64,000 nucleotides of DNA from Polyangiaceae bacterium (GTDB lineage Bacteria; Myxococcota_A; Polyangia; Polyangiales; Polyangiaceae), in NCBI GenBank assembly GCA_025936045.1, contig JAICUB010000036.1, positions 1 through 64,000 of the forward strand. The letters are read 5' to 3'. Both the position numbers and the translations under genes were made by a program. Under the pieces are notes generated by a model. That model had not been told where the DNA came from and did no database searches. It saw only the letters and a program-made list of their open reading frames with translations. This document shows, in pieces, positions 1 through 8,260 of this stretch (within the stretch, counting starts at the first letter, position 1; each line of letters begins with the position of its first letter).

Positions 1-383
1 ATGCCGACGGTGCCGCCGGTGCTGGTCGTGCCGCCGGTGCTGGTCGTGCCGCCGGTGCTGGTCGTGCCGCCGGTGCTGGTCGTGCCGCCGGTGCTGGTCG
101 TGCCGCCCGTGCTGGTCGTGCCGCCCGTGCTGGTCGTCCCGCCCGTGCTGGTCGTGCCGCCGGTGCTGGTCGTGCCGCCCGTGCTGGTCGTCCCGCCAGT
201 GCTGGTCGTCCCGCCGGTACCCCCTTTGCCAATGCCGGCCGAGCCACCTTGACTGGTGCCTCCGGTTCCAACCGAGCTGGTGTCGGGCGGCGTCGATGAA
301 GAGCAGGCGAAGGCGCTAGCCGCCGAGAAGGCCGCCACCCATACGAATCCGGGCAGGGTGGTGGCACGAGTATGCGAAGTCAT
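1..383 (-). CDS. Gly/Thr-rich repeat lipoprotein, N-terminal part (cut by window edge)
   Basis: This gene starts at an ATG at 383 on the minus strand and runs off the left edge without a stop, so only about 127 residues are visible. The start is backed by an AAGGAG ribosome binding site about 6 nt upstream. The N-terminus is a signal peptide ending in a lipobox-like ASAFAC, so it is probably an outer-membrane or periplasmic lipoprotein. After a Ser/Thr/Gly linker the protein enters at least eleven copies of the hexapeptide GGTTST, encoded by 18-bp DNA repeats. Such linkers tether C-terminal domains in myxobacterial lipoproteins. The functional domain, if any, lies outside the window, so no function can be given. 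Confidence 0.8.
   Translation of the reverse strand, partial: MTSHTRATTLPGFVWVAAFSAASAFACSSSTPPDTSSVGTGGTSQGGSAGIGKGGTGGTTSTGGTTSTGGTTSTGGTTSTGGTTSTGGTTSTGGTTSTGGTTSTGGTTSTGGTTSTGGTTSTGGTVG
13..210. repeat. 18-bp tandem repeat, 11 copies
   Basis: Eleven near-identical 18-bp units lie head to tail; on the minus strand each encodes GGTTST inside the truncated lipoprotein. Copies differ by third-position changes only (for example GTG versus GTC and CCG versus CCC on the plus strand), so the amino-acid repeat is kept while the DNA drifts. The unit is a multiple of three, so slippage would change linker length without a frameshift. Confidence 0.9.
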
Positions 384-555
384 GGGGGCTCCTTTTCGGC
401 GGTGGGAATCGGTTCCGGGTACGAAAGTTCCCCGCTTATAGCGCAAAGGGGGGGGCATTCAAGTACGGCTGGCATTTGAGCTCTTACGGGTCGGTCGTTC
501 CGTGCGCAGGCGGTGCTCTCCGACGTGGTGCCACGGTGCTTCGACGCGGGGCCGC

Positions 556-3474
556 TCAGTGGAGGAGCGAGTAGCTGCTCGCCGCGAACTGGGCGCCGTT
601 GTTCGTCACGTTCAAGCAGGTTGGCGTCGCCGTTCCGGAGCTCGCGCACCACATCGGCTGACCCGAAGCCGACCCCCCGAGATCGGGTAGCCCGTCGCCG
701 TCGTAGTCGGAGAAGGTAACGCCGCCGAATTGATCGGCGCCTCGCGCGGTCGGGAACGGCGTCGCGCTCGAGGGACCGGCGGAGCCGCCGAGGTAGATGC
801 TCGCGCTACCGCCCATCACGTGCAAATCGCCGTAGCCGTCGCCGTTGATGTCGAAGCCGCCGACGCCCGCGGTCGTGCTGGCGTTCGACAACGTCTTCCA
901 CACCGAGGAAGCGAACGTCGAGCCGCCCTGATAGAGGACGAGCCCGTTGTTGTTCTCGACGGATACCGCGTCGCCGTAGCCGTCCCCGTTGAGATCCCCC
1001 GCAGGATAGAGCAATGACGCTTGGCCGGCCGCGCGCGTGATGTCCGCGACGGGCGCCGCGCTCGGTGAGGTCCCACCGGCGAATATCGCGATACGGCCCG
1101 TCCACACCGAGCTCACGCTGCCTTGCTCGACGAGGCCGAAGTCGGCATAGCCGTCTCGATTGAGATCGCCGAGCCCGTTGCTCGATTGGGTATAGACGCC
1201 CTGGAAGTTGCACGCGAGGTGGAGCGCGGCCTGATTCGCCGGCTGGCTCGCGCCGTAGAAAAGCTGCACCTCCGTCTGCGGGCTGATGTACTTGATGTCG
1301 ACCAAGAAGTCGTCGAACCCGTCGCCGTTCACGTCACCCGCGGCGTGCAGGTTCAGGTTCAGCGACGACCCGTAAGCGGACTTGATCAAGACGAGCGGCG
1401 AGCGCGCGGCGAGGCTCGCGCCGCCGAACACGACCGCCGGAGCGTAGCCGCTCGTCGCCGTGTAGTACTGCATGACGCCGATGTCGCCGTAGCCGTCGCC
1501 GTCCACGTCGCCGAGGAAGGCGCCGATGCGATCCGAGCTACTCGGCACGGCCGGCGTCGCGGAGACGGTGGTGAAATCCGGCGTCGCCGCGCCGTTGTAG
1601 ACGAGGAGCTGCGTCGTGCTGTTCATGACGATCATGTCCCCGTAGCCGTCGCCGTTCACGTCTTCGCGCACGCGGCCGACGTGCAGGTACGCGACCGAGC
1701 TCCACGCGGAGCAAACGCTCGTGGGATCGCAGGCGCGCACGCGCCAAGCGTAGAGCGCGCCGACCGGGACCGTCTTCGAGACGGGCAAATCCGTCGTCGG
1801 CGTGTAGGTCGGGGACGTGAGCCCTTTGACCGACACCTCCGGACTGCTGAACGCGCAACTGTCGAGACTGCCGGGCGTGCACGAGTTGTCGGCCTGGATC
1901 TCGTAGGTGACGGCCCCGCAATTCGAGGAGGACGAGGTGAACACGAACGTCGGCCGCAGCGTCTTGCGGGAGGAGGGCGCGTGGTAACTTCCGGTGTAGG
2001 CGCCGCGATACGGAGCGAGCGTCTTGGGCGTGGCCGGCGCGACGGCGCACGCGCACGTCGTGCCGTCACCCGTGTAATTCGGCTTGCAGCTGCAGCTATG
2101 ACTGCCGGGCGAATTGGCGCAATCGGCGTTGGCGTCGCAGCCGCCGTGGCTCGTGTTGCATTCGTTCACGTCCGTGCAGCCCGCGGCGCCCGTTCCGGTA
2201 TAGCCGCTCGGGCACGCGCCGCAGTTGAACGACCCGGCCGTGTTGCTGCAGGTCGTCAGCGCGTCGCAGCCGCCGTGGTTCGTGTTGCATTCGTTGATGT
2301 CGATGCAGCCGGTCGCGCCCGTTCCGGCGTAGCCGGCCGGACACGCACCACAGCTGAACGACCCGGCCGTGTTGGTGCACGTCGCGCGCGCGTCGCAGCC
2401 GCCGTGGTTCGTGTTGCACTCGTCGATATCGCTGCAGCCGGTCGCGCCCGTTCCGGTGTAGCCGGCCGGACACGCACCACAGCTGAACGATCCGGCCGTG
2501 TTGGTGCAGGTCGTCAGCGCGTCGCAGCCGCCGTGGTTCGTGTCGCATTCGTCGATGTCGGTGCAGCCGGTCGAGCCGCCGCCCGTGTACCCGGCGGGGC
2601 AGTTTCCGCAGGTGAAGGACCCGGGCGTGTTGCTGCAGGTCGTCGAAGCATCGCAACCTCCGTTATTCGTGCTGCACTCGTCGATATCGATGCAATGCGT
2701 GTCGCCGCTGCCGGAGTAGCCGTGAGGGCAGCTGCCGCACGTTCTGCTACCGCCCGTATTCGAGCACGTCGCGAGGACGTCGCAGCCGCCGTTATTCGTC
2801 ATGCACTCGTCGATGTCGACGCACCCGCTCGCGCCGTCCCCGGTATAACCGCTCGGACACGCACCGCAGCTGAAAGTCCCCGGCTCGTTCGTGCAGACGG
2901 TCAAGAGGTCACAGCCGCCGTTGGCGTTCGCGCATTCGTCGAAGTCTTCGCACGCCGAGCCGTCACCGTTCTTGTCGGTGTACCCTGCCGGACACTGACA
3001 GACGGCCGGCGACATCCCGGTCACGCAATGCGCTTCGGGCGCGCACACGACGGCGCAGGTCCCCGTCGTGTCGATCGCCTCGCCGCCGGCGCCTGCGACC
3101 TCGTCACCGGCTTCGCCACCGGCGCCTGCCTCGCTCGTCATCGGGCCCGCGCCGGTTCCACCTTGCGCGAGCACCGTGCCGCCCGAACCTGAGTTCGACG
3201 TTCCGCCGGAGCCTACGTCTCCGCCGTTGGAAACGCCGTCCCCCGTGCCGCTCGATCCCCCGCCTCCGCTCGGCGCCCCTGCCTTGCCGCCGGTGCCCGC
3301 GCTCTTCGCCCCGCCCGCGGCCGCTCCGATTTTTCCTCCGCTGCCGGCCGCATCCGGCCCTTCCCCGGCGCTCGCTTCGCGGTTGTGGAAATTCCGCTCC
3401 GAGGAGCAGGCGACAGCACCGAAATTTACCGCAAAGAGCGTCACGACAAGCCAGGAACGCAAGCGAACGGACAT
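556..3474 (-). CDS. Multi-EGF / FG-GAP (VCBS) surface lipoprotein
   Basis: This 972-residue protein starts at ATG 3474 with a GGGAG site upstream. It has a signal peptide ending FGAVAC (lipobox), a Gly/Ala/Ser-rich linker to about residue 138, one EGF-like module, then seven calcium-binding EGF-like modules of 43 residues (DxDEC/DxNEC starts, about 178-478). A fibronectin-III-like stretch follows (about 480-605). From about 605 to the end come seven Asp-rich loops of the type DVNGDGYGD, as in FG-GAP/VCBS beta-propellers of integrin alpha chains. Family knowledge suggests a calcium-dependent adhesin or scaffold on the outer surface; the ligand is unknown. The domain calls are strong, the role is inferred. 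Confidence 0.9.
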   Translation of the reverse strand: MSVRLRSWLVVTLFAVNFGAVACSSERNFHNREASAGEGPDAAGSGGKIGAAAGGAKSAGTGGKAGAPSGGGGSSGTGDGVSNGGDVGSGGTSNSGSGGTVLAQGGTGAGPMTSEAGAGGEAGDEVAGAGGEAIDTTGTCAVVCAPEAHCVTGMSPAVCQCPAGYTDKNGDGSACEDFDECANANGGCDLLTVCTNEPGTFSCGACPSGYTGDGASGCVDIDECMTNNGGCDVLATCSNTGGSRTCGSCPHGYSGSGDTHCIDIDECSTNNGGCDASTTCSNTPGSFTCGNCPAGYTGGGSTGCTDIDECDTNHGGCDALTTCTNTAGSFSCGACPAGYTGTGATGCSDIDECNTNHGGCDARATCTNTAGSFSCGACPAGYAGTGATGCIDINECNTNHGGCDALTTCSNTAGSFNCGACPSGYTGTGAAGCTDVNECNTSHGGCDANADCANSPGSHSCSCKPNYTGDGTTCACAVAPATPKTLAPYRGAYTGSYHAPSSRKTLRPTFVFTSSSSNCGAVTYEIQADNSCTPGSLDSCAFSSPEVSVKGLTSPTYTPTTDLPVSKTVPVGALYAWRVRACDPTSVCSAWSSVAYLHVGRVREDVNGDGYGDMIVMNSTTQLLVYNGAATPDFTTVSATPAVPSSSDRIGAFLGDVDGDGYGDIGVMQYYTATSGYAPAVVFGGASLAARSPLVLIKSAYGSSLNLNLHAAGDVNGDGFDDFLVDIKYISPQTEVQLFYGASQPANQAALHLACNFQGVYTQSSNGLGDLNRDGYADFGLVEQGSVSSVWTGRIAIFAGGTSPSAAPVADITRAAGQASLLYPAGDLNGDGYGDAVSVENNNGLVLYQGGSTFASSVWKTLSNASTTAGVGGFDINGDGYGDLHVMGGSASIYLGGSAGPSSATPFPTARGADQFGGVTFSDYDGDGLPDLGGSASGQPMWCASSGTATPTCLNVTNNGAQFAASSYSLLH
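2050..2946 (-). repeat. 129-bp tandem repeats encoding cbEGF modules (7 units)
   Basis: Seven units of about 129 bp (43 codons) encode consecutive calcium-binding EGF-like modules. The middle units, roughly 2160-2600, are nearly identical at the DNA level, which suggests recent unit duplication, while the outer ones are more diverged. Each unit has the six-Cys pattern and a DIDEC, DINEC or DVNEC calcium-binding start. Confidence 0.85.
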
Positions 3475-3663
3475 CTAGTTCTCCCTAGTCACCACAAAGA
3501 AACGGCGGGCCGCGCGTCGGCGGCCGAGCCTCGCCCGTCGGCTAGCATGCTCGGCGACGAACGCCCACCGCATACGTGCTCCGCTCGCGAAAGCTTTCCG
3601 CGCGCGGACCCTCGAGCGCCACGAAACCGTGGTCGTGGTCGCCTGGTGCTAGGCTCGCGCAGG

Positions 3664-4797
3664 ATGCATGCTTCGCTTCGTCCGGTGGTTTTGGGCTCGG
3701 CGCTCTTTCTCGTCGCGACGACAGGGTGCGGCAACGAGTCGGACAGCGGTGCTCGAGCGCCTGCTACGCCGGCGAGCGGCGCGGGTCGAGGCGGAGCGAG
3801 CACGCTCGGCGGGAGCGGCGGAACCGGCATTTCCGGCAGCGGCATGGGCGGCAGTGGCACTCCGTCCGGCGGCGGCTCCGGAACTGGTCCCAGTTCCTCG
3901 GGCGCTGGCGGAGCTGGAAGCGGCGGAACGGGGGCGGCTGGCGGCGGCGGTGCGACGAGCGGCGGGGCCCCTGGTGGCGGCTCGCCGGCTGGCGGCGCGA
4001 ACCAGGGTGGCCTCGGTGGAAGCGGCGGGACGGCAGGGGCGACTGCGGGCGCGGGACCGGGCGGTGCGGGCGCTCCGAACAACGGAGGCACGGCTGGGAC
4101 GAGCGCGGCGGGTGCGGCCGGTGCCTCCACCACCTCGGCAGCCTGCTCACCGGACGCGCTGTTCTGTTCCGGCTTCGAGGATCCAGGGTTGCCCATGGGC
4201 GCTACCTACCTCTCGGCGAACGACAACAACGACGCGAGCAAAGGGCTCACCTTCGACAAGACCGTCTTCCACGGCGGCGCGCAATCGGTCGAGATTTTGA
4301 AGGTTGCGTCTTACTCGCAACGCGAAATCGTCGTTCCGGCGGCGCCGACCTTCTGGTTCCGCGCGTACTTGCGCACCGACGTCGCGGTCGGCGGTGCGAG
4401 CGGTGACAAGCACAACGCCTTCTTCGAGGTGGCCTGGGCCGGCAGCGATAAAGGCCTCGAAATCGTCGAAGAAAATTGCGAGCTCGGCATGAACATCATG
4501 GACTATCGCTACGGCTCGAACGGGACGATGAACCAGCCGGGCTGCCCCACGTCCGCTCCTCTCGGCGCGCAGCTCGCCGAGAACGCGTGGCACTGCATCG
4601 AGGGCTACTTCGACGGAACCAAGGGTGATTTCCGCCTGTTCGCCGACGATCAGGAAGTGATCACGCAAGCCGGGGTCGCAAGCGCGAAGCAAGAGTTCAA
4701 CGCTCTTCGCTTCGGCTACCGCGAGTACAACGAGCGGCAGCGGACCGTCTGGTACGACGATGTCGTGACGGGGCCCACGCGTATCGGGTGTCAGTAA
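3664..4797 (+). CDS. Gly-rich lipoprotein with C-terminal concanavalin-A-like (jelly-roll) domain
   Basis: The ATG at 3664 was chosen because it begins a signal peptide ending in LVATTGC (lipobox); the open frame extends further upstream without a signal. The protein has 377 residues. Residues about 22-160 are a Gly/Ser/Ala-rich linker. The C-terminal 220 residues begin CSPDALFCSGFED and end with YDDVVTGPTRIGC, which fits the LamG/polysaccharide-lyase-like jelly-roll lipoproteins common in myxobacteria. It probably binds carbohydrate at the cell surface, but no catalytic residues could be assigned. The stop lies only 3 nt before trpF, so the two may share a transcript. Confidence 0.8.
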   Translation: MHASLRPVVLGSALFLVATTGCGNESDSGARAPATPASGAGRGGASTLGGSGGTGISGSGMGGSGTPSGGGSGTGPSSSGAGGAGSGGTGAAGGGGATSGGAPGGGSPAGGANQGGLGGSGGTAGATAGAGPGGAGAPNNGGTAGTSAAGAAGASTTSAACSPDALFCSGFEDPGLPMGATYLSANDNNDASKGLTFDKTVFHGGAQSVEILKVASYSQREIVVPAAPTFWFRAYLRTDVAVGGASGDKHNAFFEVAWAGSDKGLEIVEENCELGMNIMDYRYGSNGTMNQPGCPTSAPLGAQLAENAWHCIEGYFDGTKGDFRLFADDQEVITQAGVASAKQEFNALRFGYREYNERQRTVWYDDVVTGPTRIGCQ

Positions 4798-4800
4798 CGA

Positions 4801-5457
4801 ATGCCGCTCTGGGTCAAGATCTGCGGCGTCACGACGACCGAAGACGCCGAGCGCGTGGTCGAGGCCGGCGCGGACGCCATCGGAGTGAACCTCGTACCGA
4901 GCTCGAAACGCTACGTCGACCACGCGACGGTGCGGCGCGTGCTCGCGGCGGTCCGCGGCCGGCTGGAAGTGATCGCGGTCGTCGCGGACGCGGATCGAGC
5001 GGAGCTCGCCGGTTTGCGCGAGCGGCTCGGCGTGGACGCGCTGCAACTCCACGGTAGCGAGACGCCCGAGGTGCTCGCGCGTCTGTTGCCGAACGCGTAT
5101 CAGGCCGTGCGCGTCGCGACGGCGGCGGACGTGACGGCGGCGCGCGGCTACGGCGGCAGCCGCCTCCTGGTCGACGCCAAGGTGAAGGGGGAGCTCGGCG
5201 GCACCGGACACACGTTCGACTGGGCGCTCGTGAGCGACCTCGCGCGCGAGCGGGCCGTCGTGGTCGCGGGCGGGCTCACGCCCGAAAACGTCGGCGCGGC
5301 CGTGCTCGCCGTGAAGCCGTACGGCGTGGACACGGCGAGCGGGGTCGAAGGCGCGGACCCGCGGCGCAAGGATCCGGCCAAAATCACCTCCTTCGTCGAG
5401 CGTGCGCGCACAGCGGCCGTCGAGGCCGGGCTCGACACCGCTGCCGGCGTGGATTAA
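4801..5457 (+). CDS. trpF: Phosphoribosylanthranilate isomerase
   Basis: The 218-residue TIM-barrel enzyme of tryptophan synthesis converts N-(5-phosphoribosyl)anthranilate to CdRP. It begins with KICGVTTTEDA carrying the catalytic Cys, then LQLHGSE, LVDAKVKG with the catalytic Asp, and the phosphate-binding VAGGLTPENV followed by GVDTASGVE. The usual SPR segment after strand 2 is replaced by VPSSKRYV, a tolerable variant. The length is normal. The ATG at 4801 is 3 nt after the preceding lipoprotein stop, and trpB follows 17 nt downstream. The call is firm. Confidence 0.97.
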   Translation: MPLWVKICGVTTTEDAERVVEAGADAIGVNLVPSSKRYVDHATVRRVLAAVRGRLEVIAVVADADRAELAGLRERLGVDALQLHGSETPEVLARLLPNAYQAVRVATAADVTAARGYGGSRLLVDAKVKGELGGTGHTFDWALVSDLARERAVVVAGGLTPENVGAAVLAVKPYGVDTASGVEGADPRRKDPAKITSFVERARTAAVEAGLDTAAGVD

Positions 5458-5474
5458 CGAGCAAGCTAGGATCC

Positions 5475-6671
5475 ATGACCAGCGCACCGCGCAGCGGCTA
5501 CTACGGCGATTTCGGCGGCCGGTACGTGGCCGAGACGCTCGTGCCCGCGCTCGAGGAGCTCGAGCGCGCGGTGGACGAGCACGTCCGAAGCGAGTCCTTC
5601 CAGCAGGAGTGGCGCGGCTTGCTCGCGAGCTACGTCGGGCGGCCCACGCCGATCTACCGCGCGGATCGGCTCACGCGGGATCTCGGGCTCGAGCTCGGCA
5701 CCGAGCTCTGGCTCAAGCGCGAGGACCTCTGTCATACGGGCGCGCACAAGATCAACAACGCCCTCGGCCAGGTTTTGCTCGCGAAGCGCCTCGGCAAGAT
5801 GCGCATCATCGCGGAGACGGGCGCGGGCCAGCACGGCGTCGCGACCGCGACGGCCGCGGCGATGCAGGGCCTGCCTTGCGACGTCTACATGGGGGTGCTC
5901 GACGTCGCGCGCCAGGCACCGAACGTCGAGCGCATGAAGATGCTCGGCGCGCGCGTACTCCCCGTCGATGCCGGCTCGCGCACGCTGAAGGACGCGATGA
6001 ACGAGGCGCTGCGCGACTGGGTCACGAACGTCGCGACGACGCACTACTGCGTCGGCTCGGCGGCGGGGCCGCACCCCTATCCGCTGCTCGTCGCGGAATT
6101 CCAACGCGTGATCGGCGACGAAGCGCGCGCGCAACTCAGGGACCAGGTGGGTCCGCCGGACGCCGTCGTCGCTTGCGTCGGCGGCGGCTCCAACGCGATC
6201 GGCATGTTCCGCGCGTTCATCGACGATCCGGTGACGCTTTACGGCGTCGAAGCGGCCGGTGAAGGCGTCGAGACGGGGCGTCACGCGGCGACCATCACCG
6301 AGGGCCGAATCGGGGTGCTGCACGGCGCGCGTACGCGCGTGCTCGCCGACGAATTCGGGCAGATCATGGAGGCGCACTCGATCAGCGCCGGCCTCGACTA
6401 CCCCGGGGTCGGCCCCGAGCACGCCGGGCTCGCCGCGAGCGGCCGCGCGACGTACCTCACCGCGCGCGACGACGAAGCGGTCGCCGCCGCGTACCGCCTC
6501 GCGCGCTCCGAAGGCATCGTGCCCGCGCTCGAGACGTCGCACGCGCTCGCGCGTCTGCCCGACATCGTTCGCCGCGAGCGGCTGCGCCTCGGGCGGCCGC
6601 CGCGCCTGGCCATCTGCCTTTCGGGCCGTGGCGACAAAGACCTCGCGACGTTGCTCGAACGGAAACCATGA
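5475..6671 (+). CDS. trpB: Tryptophan synthase beta chain
   Basis: This 398-residue PLP enzyme condenses indole with serine to give tryptophan in an alpha2-beta2 complex with TrpA. The PLP lysine is K92 in HTGAHKINN. The ETGAGQHG loop, the phosphate-cradling GGGSNAIG and the C-terminal CLSGRGDKD motif are all present. The length matches classical TrpB1, the partner of TrpA, rather than the longer TrpB2. The stop overlaps the trpA start by 4 nt (ATGA), so translation of the pair is probably coupled. Confidence 0.98.
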   Translation: MTSAPRSGYYGDFGGRYVAETLVPALEELERAVDEHVRSESFQQEWRGLLASYVGRPTPIYRADRLTRDLGLELGTELWLKREDLCHTGAHKINNALGQVLLAKRLGKMRIIAETGAGQHGVATATAAAMQGLPCDVYMGVLDVARQAPNVERMKMLGARVLPVDAGSRTLKDAMNEALRDWVTNVATTHYCVGSAAGPHPYPLLVAEFQRVIGDEARAQLRDQVGPPDAVVACVGGGSNAIGMFRAFIDDPVTLYGVEAAGEGVETGRHAATITEGRIGVLHGARTRVLADEFGQIMEAHSISAGLDYPGVGPEHAGLAASGRATYLTARDDEAVAAAYRLARSEGIVPALETSHALARLPDIVRRERLRLGRPPRLAICLSGRGDKDLATLLERKP

Positions 6672-7468
6672 GTCGGATTCAAGAGTACTTCGACGCGCTT
6701 GCTCGGAAGAAGCGCACGGCGCTCGTCGCCTACCTCGTGATCGGCGAGCCCAACGTCGCGGAAAGCCTCGACTGTGCCCGCGCCGCGCTCGACGCGGGAG
6801 CCGACGTGCTCGAAATCGGCGTGCCGTTCAGCGACGCGACCGCGGACGGCCCCGTGATCGCCGCGGCACAGTATCGCGCCATGCAACAGGGCGGCTCGCT
6901 GCCGGCGGCGCTCGAGGTCGCTTCGACGCTCCGGCGTCACTGCGACAACCCGCTCGTCCTCTTCAGTTACATGAACCCGGTAGTCGCCTTCGGCGAAGCG
7001 CGGCTGCCGGCGGTGGCGCGCGAAGCCGGCCTCGACGGACTCTTGCTCGTCGACTTGCCGCCCGAGGAGGGCGGCGAGCTCCGCGCCGCGTCGGCGCGCG
7101 AAGGTCTCGCCGTGATCCCGCTCGTCGCGCCGACGACGAGCCTCGCGCGCGAGGCGCGCATTTTGGCGGCCGGCAGCGGCTTCGTTTATTACGTGTCCGT
7201 CGCGGGCGTGACGGGCAGCGGTTCGGCGCCGCTCGCCGAAGCGGGCCGCAAAGCGGCCGCGCTCCGCTCGCGCGCGGGCATCCCGGTCGTGGTCGGTTTC
7301 GGGATCAAGACCCCCGAGCAGGCGCGCGAGGTCGCTTCTGCAGGGGTGGACGGCATCGTGATCGGCACGGAAATCGTGCGCGCCGTGGTGGACGGCAAGG
7401 ATCGCGCGGGGCGTGTGAAGGGCGTCGCGGACCTCGTCGGACGGCTCCGCCGCGGCCTCGACCAGTAA
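6668..7468 (+). CDS. trpA: Tryptophan synthase alpha chain
   Basis: This 266-residue TIM-barrel protein cleaves indole-3-glycerol phosphate and channels indole to TrpB. DVLEIGVPFSD contains the catalytic Glu and the start of the second catalytic segment. The next residues read ATADGPVI, whereas the usual sequence is PxADGPxI, so a Pro is replaced by Ala. The phosphate-binding GFGIKTPEQ and a GTEIV segment are present near the C-terminus. It starts inside the end of trpB and closes the trpFBA cluster; the next gene is convergent, 20 nt away. Confidence 0.97.
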   Translation: MSRIQEYFDALARKKRTALVAYLVIGEPNVAESLDCARAALDAGADVLEIGVPFSDATADGPVIAAAQYRAMQQGGSLPAALEVASTLRRHCDNPLVLFSYMNPVVAFGEARLPAVAREAGLDGLLLVDLPPEEGGELRAASAREGLAVIPLVAPTTSLAREARILAAGSGFVYYVSVAGVTGSGSAPLAEAGRKAAALRSRAGIPVVVGFGIKTPEQAREVASAGVDGIVIGTEIVRAVVDGKDRAGRVKGVADLVGRLRRGLDQ

Positions 7469-7488
7469 AGCGACGCGCGAGCTCGGGG

Positions 7489-8121
7489 CTAGGCGGTCGC
7501 CGTGAGCATCCGCACGGCGTAGCCGGTCTGCGAGCTCACGATGATGGCACCGTGCGCTACGCCGCCGCCCGGCGCCTCGCCGACGGAACCGACGTTCACG
7601 ATGCGAACGTCGGCGACCTCGCGCTCGAACGGCACGTGGCTGCCGCCGCACACGATGATGTCCCCCGGCTCGTCGCCGAGCAACGCGATGATTTCGTCGT
7701 CCGTCATGTCGAAGCTGAGCGGCTCGCTCGGATCGGCGGGCGAGCCGTGGACGACCAACATGTTGTGACCGGACTCGAGCGGCAGCGTCGCCGACTGCGG
7801 CAACTTGCCGAGGCGCGCGATGATGAGCTCGCCGAGCTCGGCGTGAACCTGCTTCAATCGCTCGATACGCGCGCGTTCACCCGGGCTCGCCGCGGCGAGC
7901 TTGCTCGGATCGACTTGCGCGAGCGCTCGATCTCCGAGCCCTTGCACGCAGAGCGCGCGATGCTCGACGAGGATCTTCCAGACGGCGAGCGGCGCGGGGC
8001 CGGGGAAGCAGAGGTCGCCGCACGCGACGAGCTTGTCCCAGCCGTACGCATCCGCTTCGCGCATCAGCGCCTTCAGCAGGTCGGCATGACCATGGATGTC
8101 GGAGACGCAGAGAAAACGCAT
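7489..8121 (-). CDS. YfcE-like metallophosphoesterase
   Basis: This 210-residue protein has the calcineurin-like metallophosphoesterase fold. Metal-binding motifs visible are SDIHGH near the N-terminus, GDLCF, GLGDRA in place of the usual GNHD/E, VVHGSP, and a late GGSH segment followed by NVGSVGE. It resembles small cytoplasmic YfcE/MJ0936-type phosphodiesterases that act on model phosphodiesters; the natural substrate is not predictable. The changed GNHD motif (the Asn is replaced by Leu) may alter metal binding. It is convergent with trpA and divergent from glnE. Confidence 0.85.
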   Translation of the reverse strand: MRFLCVSDIHGHADLLKALMREADAYGWDKLVACGDLCFPGPAPLAVWKILVEHRALCVQGLGDRALAQVDPSKLAAASPGERARIERLKQVHAELGELIIARLGKLPQSATLPLESGHNMLVVHGSPADPSEPLSFDMTDDEIIALLGDEPGDIIVCGGSHVPFEREVADVRIVNVGSVGEAPGGGVAHGAIIVSSQTGYAVRMLTATA

Positions 8122-8260
8122 GGTGCTGCGGCTTCGATCGCCAAGAACGCGTTACTGCGGTCACCCGCGGCCCGCAACGGGGCCGAGCGCTACACACAAA
8201 AACCCGCTCGACTTCGGTGATCTGGGCGGGCCGGGCCGAGGGCCGTGCGATGCTCTACGC

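Noticed and set aside
1..252. Plus-strand open frame coding for PPVLVV repeats
   Set aside because: It is the antisense of the GGTTST repeats of the minus-strand lipoprotein, which has a ribosome binding site and signal peptide; the plus frame has neither.
2050..2946. CRISPR-like array from the regular 129-bp repeats
   Set aside because: Units are coding, in frame and encode EGF modules with no spacers.
1123..3192. 689-residue plus-strand frame
   Set aside because: Antisense to the EGF/FG-GAP lipoprotein; Arg/Ala/Val-rich with no recognisable motifs, a product of high GC.
4147..5487. 446-residue minus-strand frame
   Set aside because: Antisense to the lectin-like lipoprotein and trpF; no protein-like features.
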